NCBI RefSeq assembly: GCF_005768555.2
Contig: NZ_VCHX02000352.1
Span: 62,001 to 126,000, forward strand
Direction: 5' to 3'
From: Streptomyces sporangiiformans
GTDB taxonomy: Bacteria > Actinomycetota > Actinomycetes > Streptomycetales > Streptomycetaceae
DNA: 64,000 nucleotides
In this document: positions 32,706 through 41,086 of the stretch, piece after piece
Numbering within the stretch: the first letter of the stretch is position 1
Layout: every line of letters begins with the position of its first letter
Position numbers and translations under genes: made by a program
Notes under the pieces: generated by a model
The model's input: the letters and a program-made list of their open reading frames with translations, nothing else
What the model was told of the DNA's origin: nothing
The model's database searches: none

Positions 32706-34334
32706 ATGCCCTTCCTCGCCACCACCCCCGTCGAGAAGATGACCGGTCCGTACTCACGGCGTTGGTGGGCCCTGCTCGTGCTCTGCCTGAGCCTGCTGAT
32801 CGTGGTCATGGCGAACACGTCCCTGATCGTGGCCGCGCCGGACATGACCGCGGACCTCGGCCTGAGCAGCAGTGACCTGCAGTGGGTCATCGACGGCTAC
32901 ACCGTCCCGTACGCCGCGCTGATGCTGGTGCTGGGCTCGATCGGCGACAAATACAGCCGTCGCGGCGCGCTGGTCACGGGCCTGGTGATCTTCGCCGGCG
33001 GTTCGGTGATGGGCAGCCTGGTCGATGGGACCGAGCTGGTCATAGCGGCCCGGGCGATCATGGGCGTCGGAGCCGCCGTCGTCATGCCGGCCACCCTGTC
33101 CCTACTGGTCGCGATCTTCCCGAAGCGCGAGCGGGCCCGTGCCATCACGGCCTGGACCGCCACCTCCGGCCTCGCCATCGCCGTCGGCCCCCTGGTCGCC
33201 GGATGGCTCCTGGAGGACCACGCCTGGGGCTCCACCTTCCTGATCAACGTCCCCATCGCGGTCGTCGCCGTCGTCGGCGCGCTGGCCCTGGTGCCGCCGT
33301 CGAAGGCGCAGGGCATGGGCCGGATCGACTACGTCGGCGGGCTGCTCTCGATCGTCTCCGTAGGCTCCCTGGTCTACGCGACCATCGAGGGCCCGCACTT
33401 CGGCTGGGGTGCCGGCCCGGTCGCCGCCGCCGTGGTCGCGGGCGTGGGCCTGCTGGCCTTCGTGGCCTGGGAGCTGCGGCACCCGCACCCCATGCTGAAC
33501 GTGCGCAAGTTCAGGCTGCGCCCCTTCAGCGGCGCCATGCTCGCGGTGCTGTTCTTCTTCTTCGGTACGTTCGGAGCGATCTACTACTCCACCCAGTTCC
33601 TGCAGTTCGTCCTCGGCTACAACGCGCTGGAGACCGGCGTACGCCTGCTGCCGCTGGCCGGGGCCGTCTTCGTCGGCGCCGCGGTGACCGGGCGCCTGAC
33701 CCCGAAGCTGGGCATGAAGGCGATGGTGACGGCCGGCATGGCGATCGGCACCGTGGGCGTCTTCCTGCTCGTACAGGTCGACAAGGGTTCGACGTATGCC
33801 GACTTCCTGGCGCCGATGATGCTGCTGGGCCTCGCGATCGGTCTGAGCGTCTCCCCGGCCACGGACACCATCATGGCCTCCTTCCCCGAGTCGGAGCTGG
33901 GGGTCGGCGGCGGTGCCAACGACACCGCGCTGGAGCTCGGCGGCTCCCTCGGCATCGCGGTACTCGGCTCGCTCCTCGGCACGGCCTACCGCGACGAACT
34001 GACCGACCTGGTCGGCAACCGGCTGCCTGCCACGGCCATGGAGACGGCCAAGGACTCGGTGGGCGGCGGCCTCGCGGTCGCCGAGCAGATCGCGAAGACC
34101 CCCTCGGCGGGGCCCCAGCAGGCCCAGGCCGTCGTGGACGCCGTCCACGAAGCCTTCGCTCACGGTGTCGCCCAGACCAGCCTCGTCGGCGGGATCATCA
34201 TGGCCGCCGGCACACTGATCGTCCTCGCCGTCCTGCCCCACCGCGGGGACGCCGGCAAGCACCGGCCGGAGGAAACGGCGGCAGCGGAAGCGGCAGCGGA
34301 AGCGGGCCGCGACCGGGAGTACGCGTCCAGCTGA
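32706..34334 (+). CDS. MFS drug-efflux transporter (DHA2, EmrB/QacA-like, 14 helices)
   Basis: A 542-residue transporter. Helix 1 is LLVLCLSLLIVVMANTSLIV; motif A follows as LGSIGDKYSRRGAL; motif C-like GLAIAVGPLVAGWLL is in helix 5. Fourteen helices and the long loop before the last helix (AMETAKDSVGG) fit the DHA2 family of proton-drug antiporters. AGGAG precedes the ATG. The convergent TetR gene and two upstream palindromes suggest ligand-induced efflux. The C-terminal tail is Ala/Glu-rich. Confidence 0.85.
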   Translation: MPFLATTPVEKMTGPYSRRWWALLVLCLSLLIVVMANTSLIVAAPDMTADLGLSSSDLQWVIDGYTVPYAALMLVLGSIGDKYSRRGALVTGLVIFAGGSVMGSLVDGTELVIAARAIMGVGAAVVMPATLSLLVAIFPKRERARAITAWTATSGLAIAVGPLVAGWLLEDHAWGSTFLINVPIAVVAVVGALALVPPSKAQGMGRIDYVGGLLSIVSVGSLVYATIEGPHFGWGAGPVAAAVVAGVGLLAFVAWELRHPHPMLNVRKFRLRPFSGAMLAVLFFFFGTFGAIYYSTQFLQFVLGYNALETGVRLLPLAGAVFVGAAVTGRLTPKLGMKAMVTAGMAIGTVGVFLLVQVDKGSTYADFLAPMMLLGLAIGLSVSPATDTIMASFPESELGVGGGANDTALELGGSLGIAVLGSLLGTAYRDELTDLVGNRLPATAMETAKDSVGGGLAVAEQIAKTPSAGPQQAQAVVDAVHEAFAHGVAQTSLVGGIIMAAGTLIVLAVLPHRGDAGKHRPEETAAAEAAAEAGRDREYASS

Positions 34335-34416
34335 CCAAGACCCAGTTCTACGAGAGCAAGCAGACCGCGTCCCGGAAACGGGAACAGGAACGGGAACGCC
34401 ACCGGGACGCCCGCCC

Positions 34417-35064
34417 TTACGAACCGCTCGCGACCTCACCGACCACGGCACGCGCCCGCTCCTCCGGCACACCGGCCGCGACGAGCGCGACGACGGCGGC
34501 CCGGGTCCCGTCGTCCTCCAGGGCGCCGATGTTGACCGACTCCAACAGAGCGAGCAGCATCCCTTCCAGACCGGCGCTGAGCGCGGCGGGCGGCAGAAGG
34601 GTATGGAAGACGCCGTCCCGCTGCCCCCGCTCCAGGATGGCCGTGACCTCGTCGCGGGCCGGCGCCAGGATCTCGGCCACACGTTCCGCGCCCAGGTCGC
34701 GCCGGGCCAGCGACAGGAGCATCCGGTAGCGGTCGCCGACGGGCCACATGGCGACCACGAAGTGCGCGAGCGCCCGCTCGGCGGACTCCGGCGCCAGCTC
34801 CGGCTCCGGCTCCGTGGGCTTCGCGCCGGCCTCCATCGCGCTCCGGAGGGTGTCGGAGGCCTCCTCGGCGAGAGCCTCCAGCAACGCCGCGCGTCCGGGG
34901 AAGTGCCCGAAAAGGGTGCGCCGTACGACACCGGCGGCCCGCGCCAGCTCCTCCAGGGTGATGTCGGGATTCCGCCCGAGCTCCAGGCGGGCCGTGGCCA
35001 GGATGCGCGCCCGGTTGGACCGCGAATTGCGACGCAACGGCTCGCGGGCCACGGGCTTGGGCAC
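34417..35064 (-). CDS. TetR-family regulator, probably of the MFS pump
   Basis: A 215-residue regulator. HTH: RARILATARLELGRNPDITLEELARAAGVVRRTLFGHFPGRAALLEAL, where the LFGHF variant replaces the usual YYHF. The ligand domain is helical with DRYRMLLSLARRDLG. GTG start with GAGG 8 nt upstream. It converges on the MFS gene, whose promoter carries two TetR-like operators. It also overlaps nothing of the expansin gene, which is downstream-coded on the same strand side. Confidence 0.8.
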   Translation of the reverse strand: MPKPVAREPLRRNSRSNRARILATARLELGRNPDITLEELARAAGVVRRTLFGHFPGRAALLEALAEEASDTLRSAMEAGAKPTEPEPELAPESAERALAHFVVAMWPVGDRYRMLLSLARRDLGAERVAEILAPARDEVTAILERGQRDGVFHTLLPPAALSAGLEGMLLALLESVNIGALEDDGTRAAVVALVAAGVPEERARAVVGEVASGS

Positions 35065-35171
35065 GGAAACAACCTCGGTGGATCAGTGCGGAGAACGACG
35101 GAGCAGGACGGACGGCTCCATTTTGACACGGAGGACCTGGTCCACCACCGGGCCCGCGCGCTGACCTCGCG

Positions 35172-36113
35172 TCAGTGTGCGGCGAACTGGACACCGGTCC
35201 GCTGTACGACGTTCGGCCGCAGTGCGATCCCGTCGAGTGTCAGTCGTTCTCCGTAGATGTCGGTGATCCTGATCCCGCCGCCACACCCGCTGCCCTGTTC
35301 GGAGAGGAAGTAGTTGTATTCGGTACGGGGCAGCCGGGTCCAGCCACTGCCGGTGCGCACCTCCAGCCGCGCCATCGGATTCCGGTGGTCCAGCACCTGG
35401 ATGCCGCACCACCAGCGGCTGGACCCGGTCTTGTACCGGATCGAGACCGTGTCGGACGTACCGGGGCTCAGCAGGCTCCACGTGATCGGTATCCGGCCGC
35501 GCGACGGGGCGGCGAGCTTGGCGAAGGCCTGTGCGCTGAGGTCGAGTTGGCCGGGTGCGCAGGGCAGTGGGCATTCGTTGGTGATCCGGACCGTGACGGA
35601 GGCTCCGCCCGCCGCACGGACGAGCACGTACGCCCCGCACGCCTTGGACGTCTCGTAGTCGGTGTGGTTCATCGCCGCGATCATGAGGTCGTCGCTCGGA
35701 CCGTACGAACAGGCGCCGTCGCCGGTCCCTGCGTCGTAGACGGTGGCGACTCCTCGGTAGGTGACCTCGGGCCGAATCCGTCCCGCCAACGGCGCCCCGG
35801 CGGAAGTCTTCTGCGGAGTGCTTGTGGCCGACGGCCGCGCCGCCGAGGTGGTCCCAGCGGCCGTCGGGGTCGCACCAGCCGTCCGGGACGGGGTCGGGGA
35901 CGCCGCGGACGGCTTCTTCCGCGCCGACGCCGTGGGTGACACGGTCACCTTGCCGCCGGCGACGGGCGTGGCCGCCCCATGCCCGTCATCGGCCTCGCGG
36001 TCGGAGTGGAAAGCCATGACCAGGGAGGCGACGAGCGCGACAGCTCCCAAGGCGGCGGAGACGACAACGGTGTGCCGCTTGCGGGGCGGGCGGCGGTGAG
36101 ACGGGGACGCCAC
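35172..36113 (-). CDS. Bacterial expansin (EXLX-type, D1 + CBM63-like D2)
   Basis: A 313-residue secreted or membrane-anchored protein: N-terminal hydrophobic helix (VVSAALGAVALVASLVMAF), Pro/Ser/Thr/Ala-rich linker to about 105, then expansin D1 (YRGVATVYDAGTGDGACSYG; PCAPGQLDLS with the key Asp) and D2 (SRWWCGIQVLDH with the tandem Trp, TEYNYF with the Tyr). Expansins loosen cellulose or peptidoglycan without hydrolysis. The WW...Y surface that binds cellulose in BsEXLX1 is conserved. GTG start with AAGGAC upstream. Cooperates plausibly with the GH5 enzyme. Confidence 0.85.
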   Translation of the reverse strand: MASPSHRRPPRKRHTVVVSAALGAVALVASLVMAFHSDREADDGHGAATPVAGGKVTVSPTASARKKPSAASPTPSRTAGATPTAAGTTSAARPSATSTPQKTSAGAPLAGRIRPEVTYRGVATVYDAGTGDGACSYGPSDDLMIAAMNHTDYETSKACGAYVLVRAAGGASVTVRITNECPLPCAPGQLDLSAQAFAKLAAPSRGRIPITWSLLSPGTSDTVSIRYKTGSSRWWCGIQVLDHRNPMARLEVRTGSGWTRLPRTEYNYFLSEQGSGCGGGIRITDIYGERLTLDGIALRPNVVQRTGVQFAAH

Positions 36114-36252
36114 GGTATGAGGTCCTTACGTGGTTCGGGAGAACACTTGTTTCGTGTGAGGCTCCGGTGACAGGAGCTTCCGATCCACAGTCGTCGCCGG
36201 GTCCGGGAAGGTTGCCGCGAAGGGCGACCATTTCCGTGGGAAGAATGCCGAC

Positions 36253-37092
36253 GTGACGGAAAAACAACGCAACAGCCGCTTCGACGACATGGCCCTGTAC
36301 GACCTCCAGCACGTCCGGAACGCCCTGGTCCCCCTGCTGAGCCGCCCCGGTCCCCTCACGCCGGCCGATCTCGAACCGTACGACCAGCTGCACTACCTCG
36401 GCCACCAGGCCCTCGACAACGCCGTGACGCAACTGGGCGTCATCCCCGGCGCGGAGGTCGTGGACATCGGCGCCGGGCTCGGCGGCCCGGCCCGCTATCT
36501 CGCCGAGCGGTACGAGTGCCACCTCACGGCGGTCGAACTGCAGCCGGAGCTCCACGAGTTGAGCGAGGAACTCACCTCCCTGTGCGGGCTGCCGGAGCGG
36601 GTCCGGGCCATCCAGGCCGACGTCCTGACCCTGGGCGGCGCGGGCTGGTCGCAGCGGTACGACCACCTGCTCTCGCTCCTGGCGATCCTGCACATTCCGC
36701 GACGCGACGAGCTCTTCGGCGTCTGCCGAGAGCTCCTCCGCCCCGGCGGCACTTTCTACATCGAGGACTTCTACGCCCGTCGCCCCCTCACCGACGAGGA
36801 GCAGACCGATCTCGCCGGTCTCGTCGCCTGCCCCTACCTCCCGGACGAGGCCCACTACCGCGAGGACCTCGCGCGGGCGGGCTTCACGGACGTGACATGG
36901 ACGGACGCCACCGACCTGTGGCTGCCCTGGGTACGCGATCGGGCCGAGACCTTCCGGCACGGATATCAGGAGCGGGTACGGCTGCACGGTGAGCCACTCG
37001 CCGGGCGGCTGATGCGGTTCTACGGCGCGGTCAGCGCACTGTTCACGGGCGGCGGCGTCGGGGGCGTGCGGCTCACGGGTCGGCGGGGCTGA
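36253..37092 (+). CDS. SAM-dependent methyltransferase
   Basis: A 279-residue class I methyltransferase: EVVDIGAGLGGPARYLAE (motif I), LTAVELQPELHEL (acidic loop), then DHLLSLLAILHIPRRDELF and LLRPGGTFYIEDFYAR. The last motif and length resemble the glycine/sarcosine-type and sterol-type methyltransferases (UbiE-like), but the substrate cannot be assigned. GTG start. It is divergent from the expansin gene, sharing a 140-bp region. Confidence 0.75.
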   Translation: MTEKQRNSRFDDMALYDLQHVRNALVPLLSRPGPLTPADLEPYDQLHYLGHQALDNAVTQLGVIPGAEVVDIGAGLGGPARYLAERYECHLTAVELQPELHELSEELTSLCGLPERVRAIQADVLTLGGAGWSQRYDHLLSLLAILHIPRRDELFGVCRELLRPGGTFYIEDFYARRPLTDEEQTDLAGLVACPYLPDEAHYREDLARAGFTDVTWTDATDLWLPWVRDRAETFRHGYQERVRLHGEPLAGRLMRFYGAVSALFTGGGVGGVRLTGRRG

Positions 37093-37167
37093 GAGGCGAC
37101 GGCGTGCGTCGAGGATCCGCGGTACGGCATCGGCCATGCCGCGCTCGCCACCGGGGCAGCGATCTGC

Positions 37168-37190
37168 ATGCGTATGCGTATGCGTATGCG
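37168..37190. repeat. ATGCGT hexanucleotide microsatellite
   Basis: Nearly four copies of ATGCGT in the gap between the methyltransferase and the kinase genes. Short enough to vary by slippage; no function seen. Confidence 0.8.
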
Positions 37191-37228
37191 GAGTACGACA
37201 TGCCGGATTAACCGTGACGACCCGATAG

Positions 37229-37242
37229 ACCGTCCAGACGGT
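37229..37242. promoter_or_regulatory. Orphan TetR-type palindrome upstream of the kinase
   Basis: ACCGTC-CA-GACGGT is a perfect inverted repeat with partial flanking symmetry (TAGACC...GGTATCTA). Such sites are typical TetR-family operators. It is 118 bp before the kinase start, and no TetR gene is adjacent. Confidence 0.45.
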
Positions 37243-37359
37243 ATCTACCTGAAACGTCAAGTAATGGCCATAGGTTGCTCGGTTGCGTACCCCAACTGTC
37301 CCTCCAGCACCTAGTCTCCCCACAAGTCCATCCGACGAGGAACAGGCGAGCTGAGGGCC

Positions 37360-39681
37360 ATGGAGCCACTTCGTCCCACGGATCCGGAGCACCTGGGGCC
37401 GTATCGCCCTGTCGCGCGGCTCGGCGCCGGGGGGATGGGGGAGGTCTTCCTCGCCAGGGACGACCAGCAGCGGACCGTGGCCGTCAAGGCCATACGGCCC
37501 GAGCTGGCCGCGAGCAAGGACTTCCGGATCCGTTTCCGGCGCGAGGTGGACGCCGCGCGGGCGGTGAGCGGCAGATACACGGCGACAGTCGTGGACGCCG
37601 ACCCGGACGGCCCCGTCCCGTGGCTGGCCACCGCGCTCATACTCGGTCCCACGCTGGCCGACGCGGTCGAGGAGTACGGGCCGCTGCCGCCGAAGTCGGT
37701 GCTCGCCCTCGGGGCCGGACTCGCCGAGGCGCTGATCGCCGTGCACTCCGCGGGGCTGGTGCACCGCGATCTCAAACCGTCCAATGTGCTGCTCTCCGCC
37801 GAGGGCCCGCGGGTCATCGACTTCGGCATCGTCCGCGCCACCGACGGCTACGAACTCACCCTGTCCGGTGTGCTGCTCGGCTCCCCGCGGTACATGTGCC
37901 CCGAGCACGCCACGGGTGACCCGATGGGCCCGGAGGGGGACGTGTTCTGTCTCGGCTCGGTCCTGGCCTTCGCCGCCACCGGGAACGCGCCCTTCGACGG
38001 CTCGTCGGCGGCCACGCTGCTGTACCAGGTGGTGCACGGTTCGCCGGATCTGACGGGCGTGCCGGATCCACTGGACACCATCATCGGGCTCTGTCTCGAC
38101 AAGTCCCCGACGGCCCGGCCCAGTCCGGACCGGGTGTCGGCGGCCTGCGCACCCGGTGGCGCCGACACATTGGACTGGGACGGCTGGCTGCCGGAAGCCG
38201 TGGCGTCCTCGGTCAGCCGGCAGGCTGCCGCCCTCATGGACCTGGAACTCGGGCTCGAGCCGAAGGCGGACGTCATCGAGCGGGAACCCGCCCGCGCCGC
38301 CGCCACCGGCCTCGCTGTCGCCGGCGGCGTCCGCACCGACCCGCGCCTGGCCGTTCAGCAGCTCGTCACGGAGCGCCCGAGCCCCCACCGCGTCGTCTTC
38401 CCCGAAGAGCCGACGCCCAGCCCGACGCCCAGGCCGACGCGCGAGAAGCCGCCCGAGCCGGTCACCCACCGCGCACGGCGGCGGCGCCGGCCGCAGCCCT
38501 CCCGCCGTACGTTCCTCACGGCCGCCGCGCTCGGCACCGTCACCCTGGGTTCCGGCGTCGCCGCGCTGCTCGGCAGGTCGCAGGAGCGGACCCGGTCGGC
38601 CCCGAAGCCGGCCGGGCCGCCGCCGAAGCCACTGTGGACGTACCAGAGCGACCCGCTCGTCGAGGCACCGGCGGCCTTCTACAACGGTACGGCCCTGCTG
38701 AAGACACAGTCAGGCGCGTTACTCTGCCTCGGCCTCGCCGACGGCACCCGTCCCCGGTGGACCTACCAGGGCATCAGCCAGTCCCCCACCCCTCCCCTCC
38801 TCGTCTCCGACGACATCGTCGCCCTCGGCACGGGCGCGACCGTGCTCGGCGTCGACCCGGCCACGGGCACCGAGCGGTTCTCGCTGGACTTCGGAGCGGA
38901 CTTCCGGTTCGACACGCTGCTCGGCGGGTTCGACGACCACCGGGTCACCATCGCCGGTCTGCGGTTCGGCCGCCAGGACGGCAAGGACGGGTCGCAGGGG
39001 TCGGCCACCTCCACGAACGTCGTCCTCAACACGGATCTCCGGGCGCGCCTGGCCAATGTCATCCCCATCAGCGAGGAGGACATCGGCCTCGACCTGAAAC
39101 CGGTCATGGAATCCCGCCGCTTCATCTACATGGACGGACTGCACCGGCTCACGGCGCGTGGCACCGCCACCCGCGGGAACGTGTTGTGGCGCCAGCCCAT
39201 GGACTCCGACTCGGACGCACGGTCGGCCCCGGTGGTGCTCGACGGAACCGTCTTCGCCGTCGACAGCGAGCTCATCGCCGTGGACCTCAAGTCCGGTTCG
39301 CTGCGCTGGCGGGTGAAGGAGAGGAAGGGCGGATTCGCCTCCGTCGCCGCCGCGGCCGGCACGGTGTACTGCACCACCAGGGACCCGCACGGCATCGAGG
39401 CGTTCGACGCCACTGACGGCTCCCGGCGCTGGTTCCGCGAGACCCCTCGGCTGGACCTGGAGAACGCCCTCGTCGCGGGCGGCGGCACGGTGTTCGTCAC
39501 GGCCGCGCACAACAAGGACGGGTTCTACGCGATCGATGCCCAAAACGGTGAGCTGCTCTGGAACTTCACGGATGGTCAGGACACCGGCATCAACGACTGG
39601 CAGCTCTCCCGGGCCGGCGACGGGCCGCTGATCGCCCAGCACTTCGACAAGGTGTACGCCCTCCCGATGCCTCAGCCCTGA
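37360..39681 (+). CDS. Ser/Thr protein kinase with PQQ-repeat beta-propeller sensor
   Basis: A 773-residue PknB-type kinase. Kinase domain residues about 14-270: LGAGGMGEVF (Gly-loop), AVKAI (Lys 43), HRDLKPSN (catalytic Asp 136), DFG 153-155. A juxtamembrane Pro/Arg-rich region follows, then one helix with a twin-arginine-like RRTFLTAAALGTVTLG (about 388-405), then PQQ/Kelch-like propeller repeats (LWTYQSDP, VLWRQPMDSD, LRWRVKERKG, LLWNFTDGQD). The propeller is probably external and ligand-sensing. A DUF3662 (FhaA-N-like) protein gene follows. Confidence 0.85.
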   Translation: MEPLRPTDPEHLGPYRPVARLGAGGMGEVFLARDDQQRTVAVKAIRPELAASKDFRIRFRREVDAARAVSGRYTATVVDADPDGPVPWLATALILGPTLADAVEEYGPLPPKSVLALGAGLAEALIAVHSAGLVHRDLKPSNVLLSAEGPRVIDFGIVRATDGYELTLSGVLLGSPRYMCPEHATGDPMGPEGDVFCLGSVLAFAATGNAPFDGSSAATLLYQVVHGSPDLTGVPDPLDTIIGLCLDKSPTARPSPDRVSAACAPGGADTLDWDGWLPEAVASSVSRQAAALMDLELGLEPKADVIEREPARAAATGLAVAGGVRTDPRLAVQQLVTERPSPHRVVFPEEPTPSPTPRPTREKPPEPVTHRARRRRRPQPSRRTFLTAAALGTVTLGSGVAALLGRSQERTRSAPKPAGPPPKPLWTYQSDPLVEAPAAFYNGTALLKTQSGALLCLGLADGTRPRWTYQGISQSPTPPLLVSDDIVALGTGATVLGVDPATGTERFSLDFGADFRFDTLLGGFDDHRVTIAGLRFGRQDGKDGSQGSATSTNVVLNTDLRARLANVIPISEEDIGLDLKPVMESRRFIYMDGLHRLTARGTATRGNVLWRQPMDSDSDARSAPVVLDGTVFAVDSELIAVDLKSGSLRWRVKERKGGFASVAAAAGTVYCTTRDPHGIEAFDATDGSRRWFRETPRLDLENALVAGGGTVFVTAAHNKDGFYAIDAQNGELLWNFTDGQDTGINDWQLSRAGDGPLIAQHFDKVYALPMPQP

Positions 39682-39773
39682 ACAGGCATCCCGAAGCCCT
39701 GAACCGGCACCGAGAAGTGCGGCCTGCCGGAGACGAGTCGATCCCGCCTCCCCGGGAACCCGCCGGAGACGAA

Positions 39774-39848
39774 GTGCAACCCAACGACACGAACGAAGAA
39801 AATCGTCGCAAGCATCCGGACGACTTCGCGGAGAAGGAGGCGAAGTAG
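39774..39848 (+). CDS. Possible small acidic/basic ORF before the DUF3662 gene
   Basis: A 24-residue frame, GTG with GGAG 6 nt upstream, encoding VQPNDTNEENRRKHPDDFAE plus 4 residues. The same frame stays open back to the kinase stop with PAGDESIPPPREPAGDE, so it might be the end of a longer small protein (alternative GTG at 39717) or decayed sequence. A 21-bp tandem duplication of the kinase 3' end (GCCCTGAAC...) lies at about 39675-39716. Low confidence. Confidence 0.25.
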   Translation: MQPNDTNEENRRKHPDDFAEKEAK

Positions 39849-39851
39849 AGC

Positions 39852-40250
39852 ATGAGCACGCTCACTGGCCTGGAACGAGCTCTGGAGCGCTTCGGAGAGT
39901 CGCTGCTCGCGCAGATCCGCCACAAGGAAAAGGAACCCGTCGAACTGGTCGACGCCCTGCGCAGGGAGTGCGACGACAACGCCGTCGTGTGCAGTAAGTG
40001 CCGCGTCGTCGTCCCCAACGCCTACGACGTCGAGTTGGCGGACTTCGCCCATGAGGAACTCGAACGGAACGGCGGTCGCGTCGATCAGGTGCTCGCCGAC
40101 AGCCTGGTTCGACATGGAGAAAGCCGGGGCTATGAATGGGCCGGGCCGCTCGCGGTGCATGTCACCAAGGCCCACTCCGTACCCAACGGCCGGTACCGCG
40201 TGACGAGCCGTGTGATGCATCACGTACAGGCAGAAGCGTTCCAGCCCTGA
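39852..40250 (+). CDS. DUF3662 (FhaA N-terminal-like) protein lacking an FHA domain
   Basis: A 132-residue protein: LTGLERALERFGESLLAQIR, PVELVDALRRECDDNAVV, CRVVVPNAYDVELADFAHEEL. This matches the N-terminal DUF3662 domain of FhaA, a kinase-pathway scaffold in cell-wall control, but the FHA domain that normally follows is absent. It lies 170 bp downstream of the PQQ kinase, so a direct partnership is plausible. GGAGG precedes the ATG at about 11 nt. The Cys of SKCRVV is unusual for the domain. Confidence 0.75.
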   Translation: MSTLTGLERALERFGESLLAQIRHKEKEPVELVDALRRECDDNAVVCSKCRVVVPNAYDVELADFAHEELERNGGRVDQVLADSLVRHGESRGYEWAGPLAVHVTKAHSVPNGRYRVTSRVMHHVQAEAFQP

Positions 40251-40415
40251 TCCGGCCCGGCGGCCGTCGCGGCGATTCGGTGTCCGGACCGAGGTGAAAC
40301 ACCTTCAACGAGGTGGTCGGTTTTCCCCATCCGGCCGGCTGAGCGAGTCAATCTGTCCGGGGGCACACTGGATGTATGACCTGTAAAGCGTGAGCTGAGC
40401 TTTGGGGTGTGACTG

Positions 40416-40850
40416 ATGAGCACTCTCGAAGAACATGTCGACATCGATGTGCCGATCGATACGGCCTGGGACTCTCTCCACCGCGTGGAGACCTATCCAC
40501 AGTTCCTCGAAGGAGTTCGGCAGGCTCGTTCGGAGGGCGACGGGAGCCGGGCGCACCTGAACGTATACGCAGGTGGCCGGGCTCAGGAGTTCGACGCCGA
40601 GATCGTCGACTACGGCGACGAGCGCCTCATGGAGTGGCAGACCACGGGCGGTCCCGAGCTGTCGGGAACCTTCTCCTTGCTGCCGATCGACCGCGAGCAC
40701 ACCCGGGTCCAGGCCCGGATCGAGTACGACCCGGGGGCCGTCAAAGACGCGTTCGGCGGGCCGAAGGGTTTTGCCCAGGCGAACGCCATCGAACGGCTTG
40801 TGCGGAGCGACCTCGAGCACTTCAAGGAGTTGGCGGAACAGGCGCGGTGA
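40416..40850 (+). CDS. SRPBCC-family (polyketide cyclase/START-like) protein
   Basis: A 144-residue helix-grip protein: HVDIDVPIDTAWDSLHRVETYPQFLEGV at the N-terminus, then beta strands ending ARIEYDPGAVKDAFG and a long C-terminal helix (AIERLVRSDLEHFKELAEQ). The family binds hydrophobic ligands or lipids. No catalytic residues can be named. GGGGTG precedes the ATG. Probably monocistronic. Confidence 0.8.
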   Translation: MSTLEEHVDIDVPIDTAWDSLHRVETYPQFLEGVRQARSEGDGSRAHLNVYAGGRAQEFDAEIVDYGDERLMEWQTTGGPELSGTFSLLPIDREHTRVQARIEYDPGAVKDAFGGPKGFAQANAIERLVRSDLEHFKELAEQAR

Positions 40851-41005
40851 GCCGCGCGACGCCTCCTGCGTCGGCCTGCGCACCCCGCCCCGGCACCGGG
40901 TGCCGCTCGAACGACGTCAAGGTCGTCCAGGACATGATCGAGACGGCCCGCAAAGATCCGTTCGGCGGCGCTCCCGACCAGCGGTGTCGGTGTCCGTCGG
41001 GCTCG

Positions 41006-41083
41006 GTCAGGCGGCGAGGAGCTGGTCACCTCGGCGGCGAAGGCCTTGGCGTACTGGAACAGGAAGGCATGGCCGGTCTCCGA
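41006..41083 (-). pseudogene. Alpha/beta-hydrolase C-terminal fragment
   Basis: On the minus strand, directly after the SDR gene, the sequence encodes SETGHAFLFQYAKAFAAEVT. This strongly resembles the catalytic-His end of alpha/beta-hydrolases (GHgFlfQyp.aFa.eV). No upstream body remains, so only the last 25 or so codons survive. Confidence 0.5.
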
Positions 41084-41086
41084 GCG

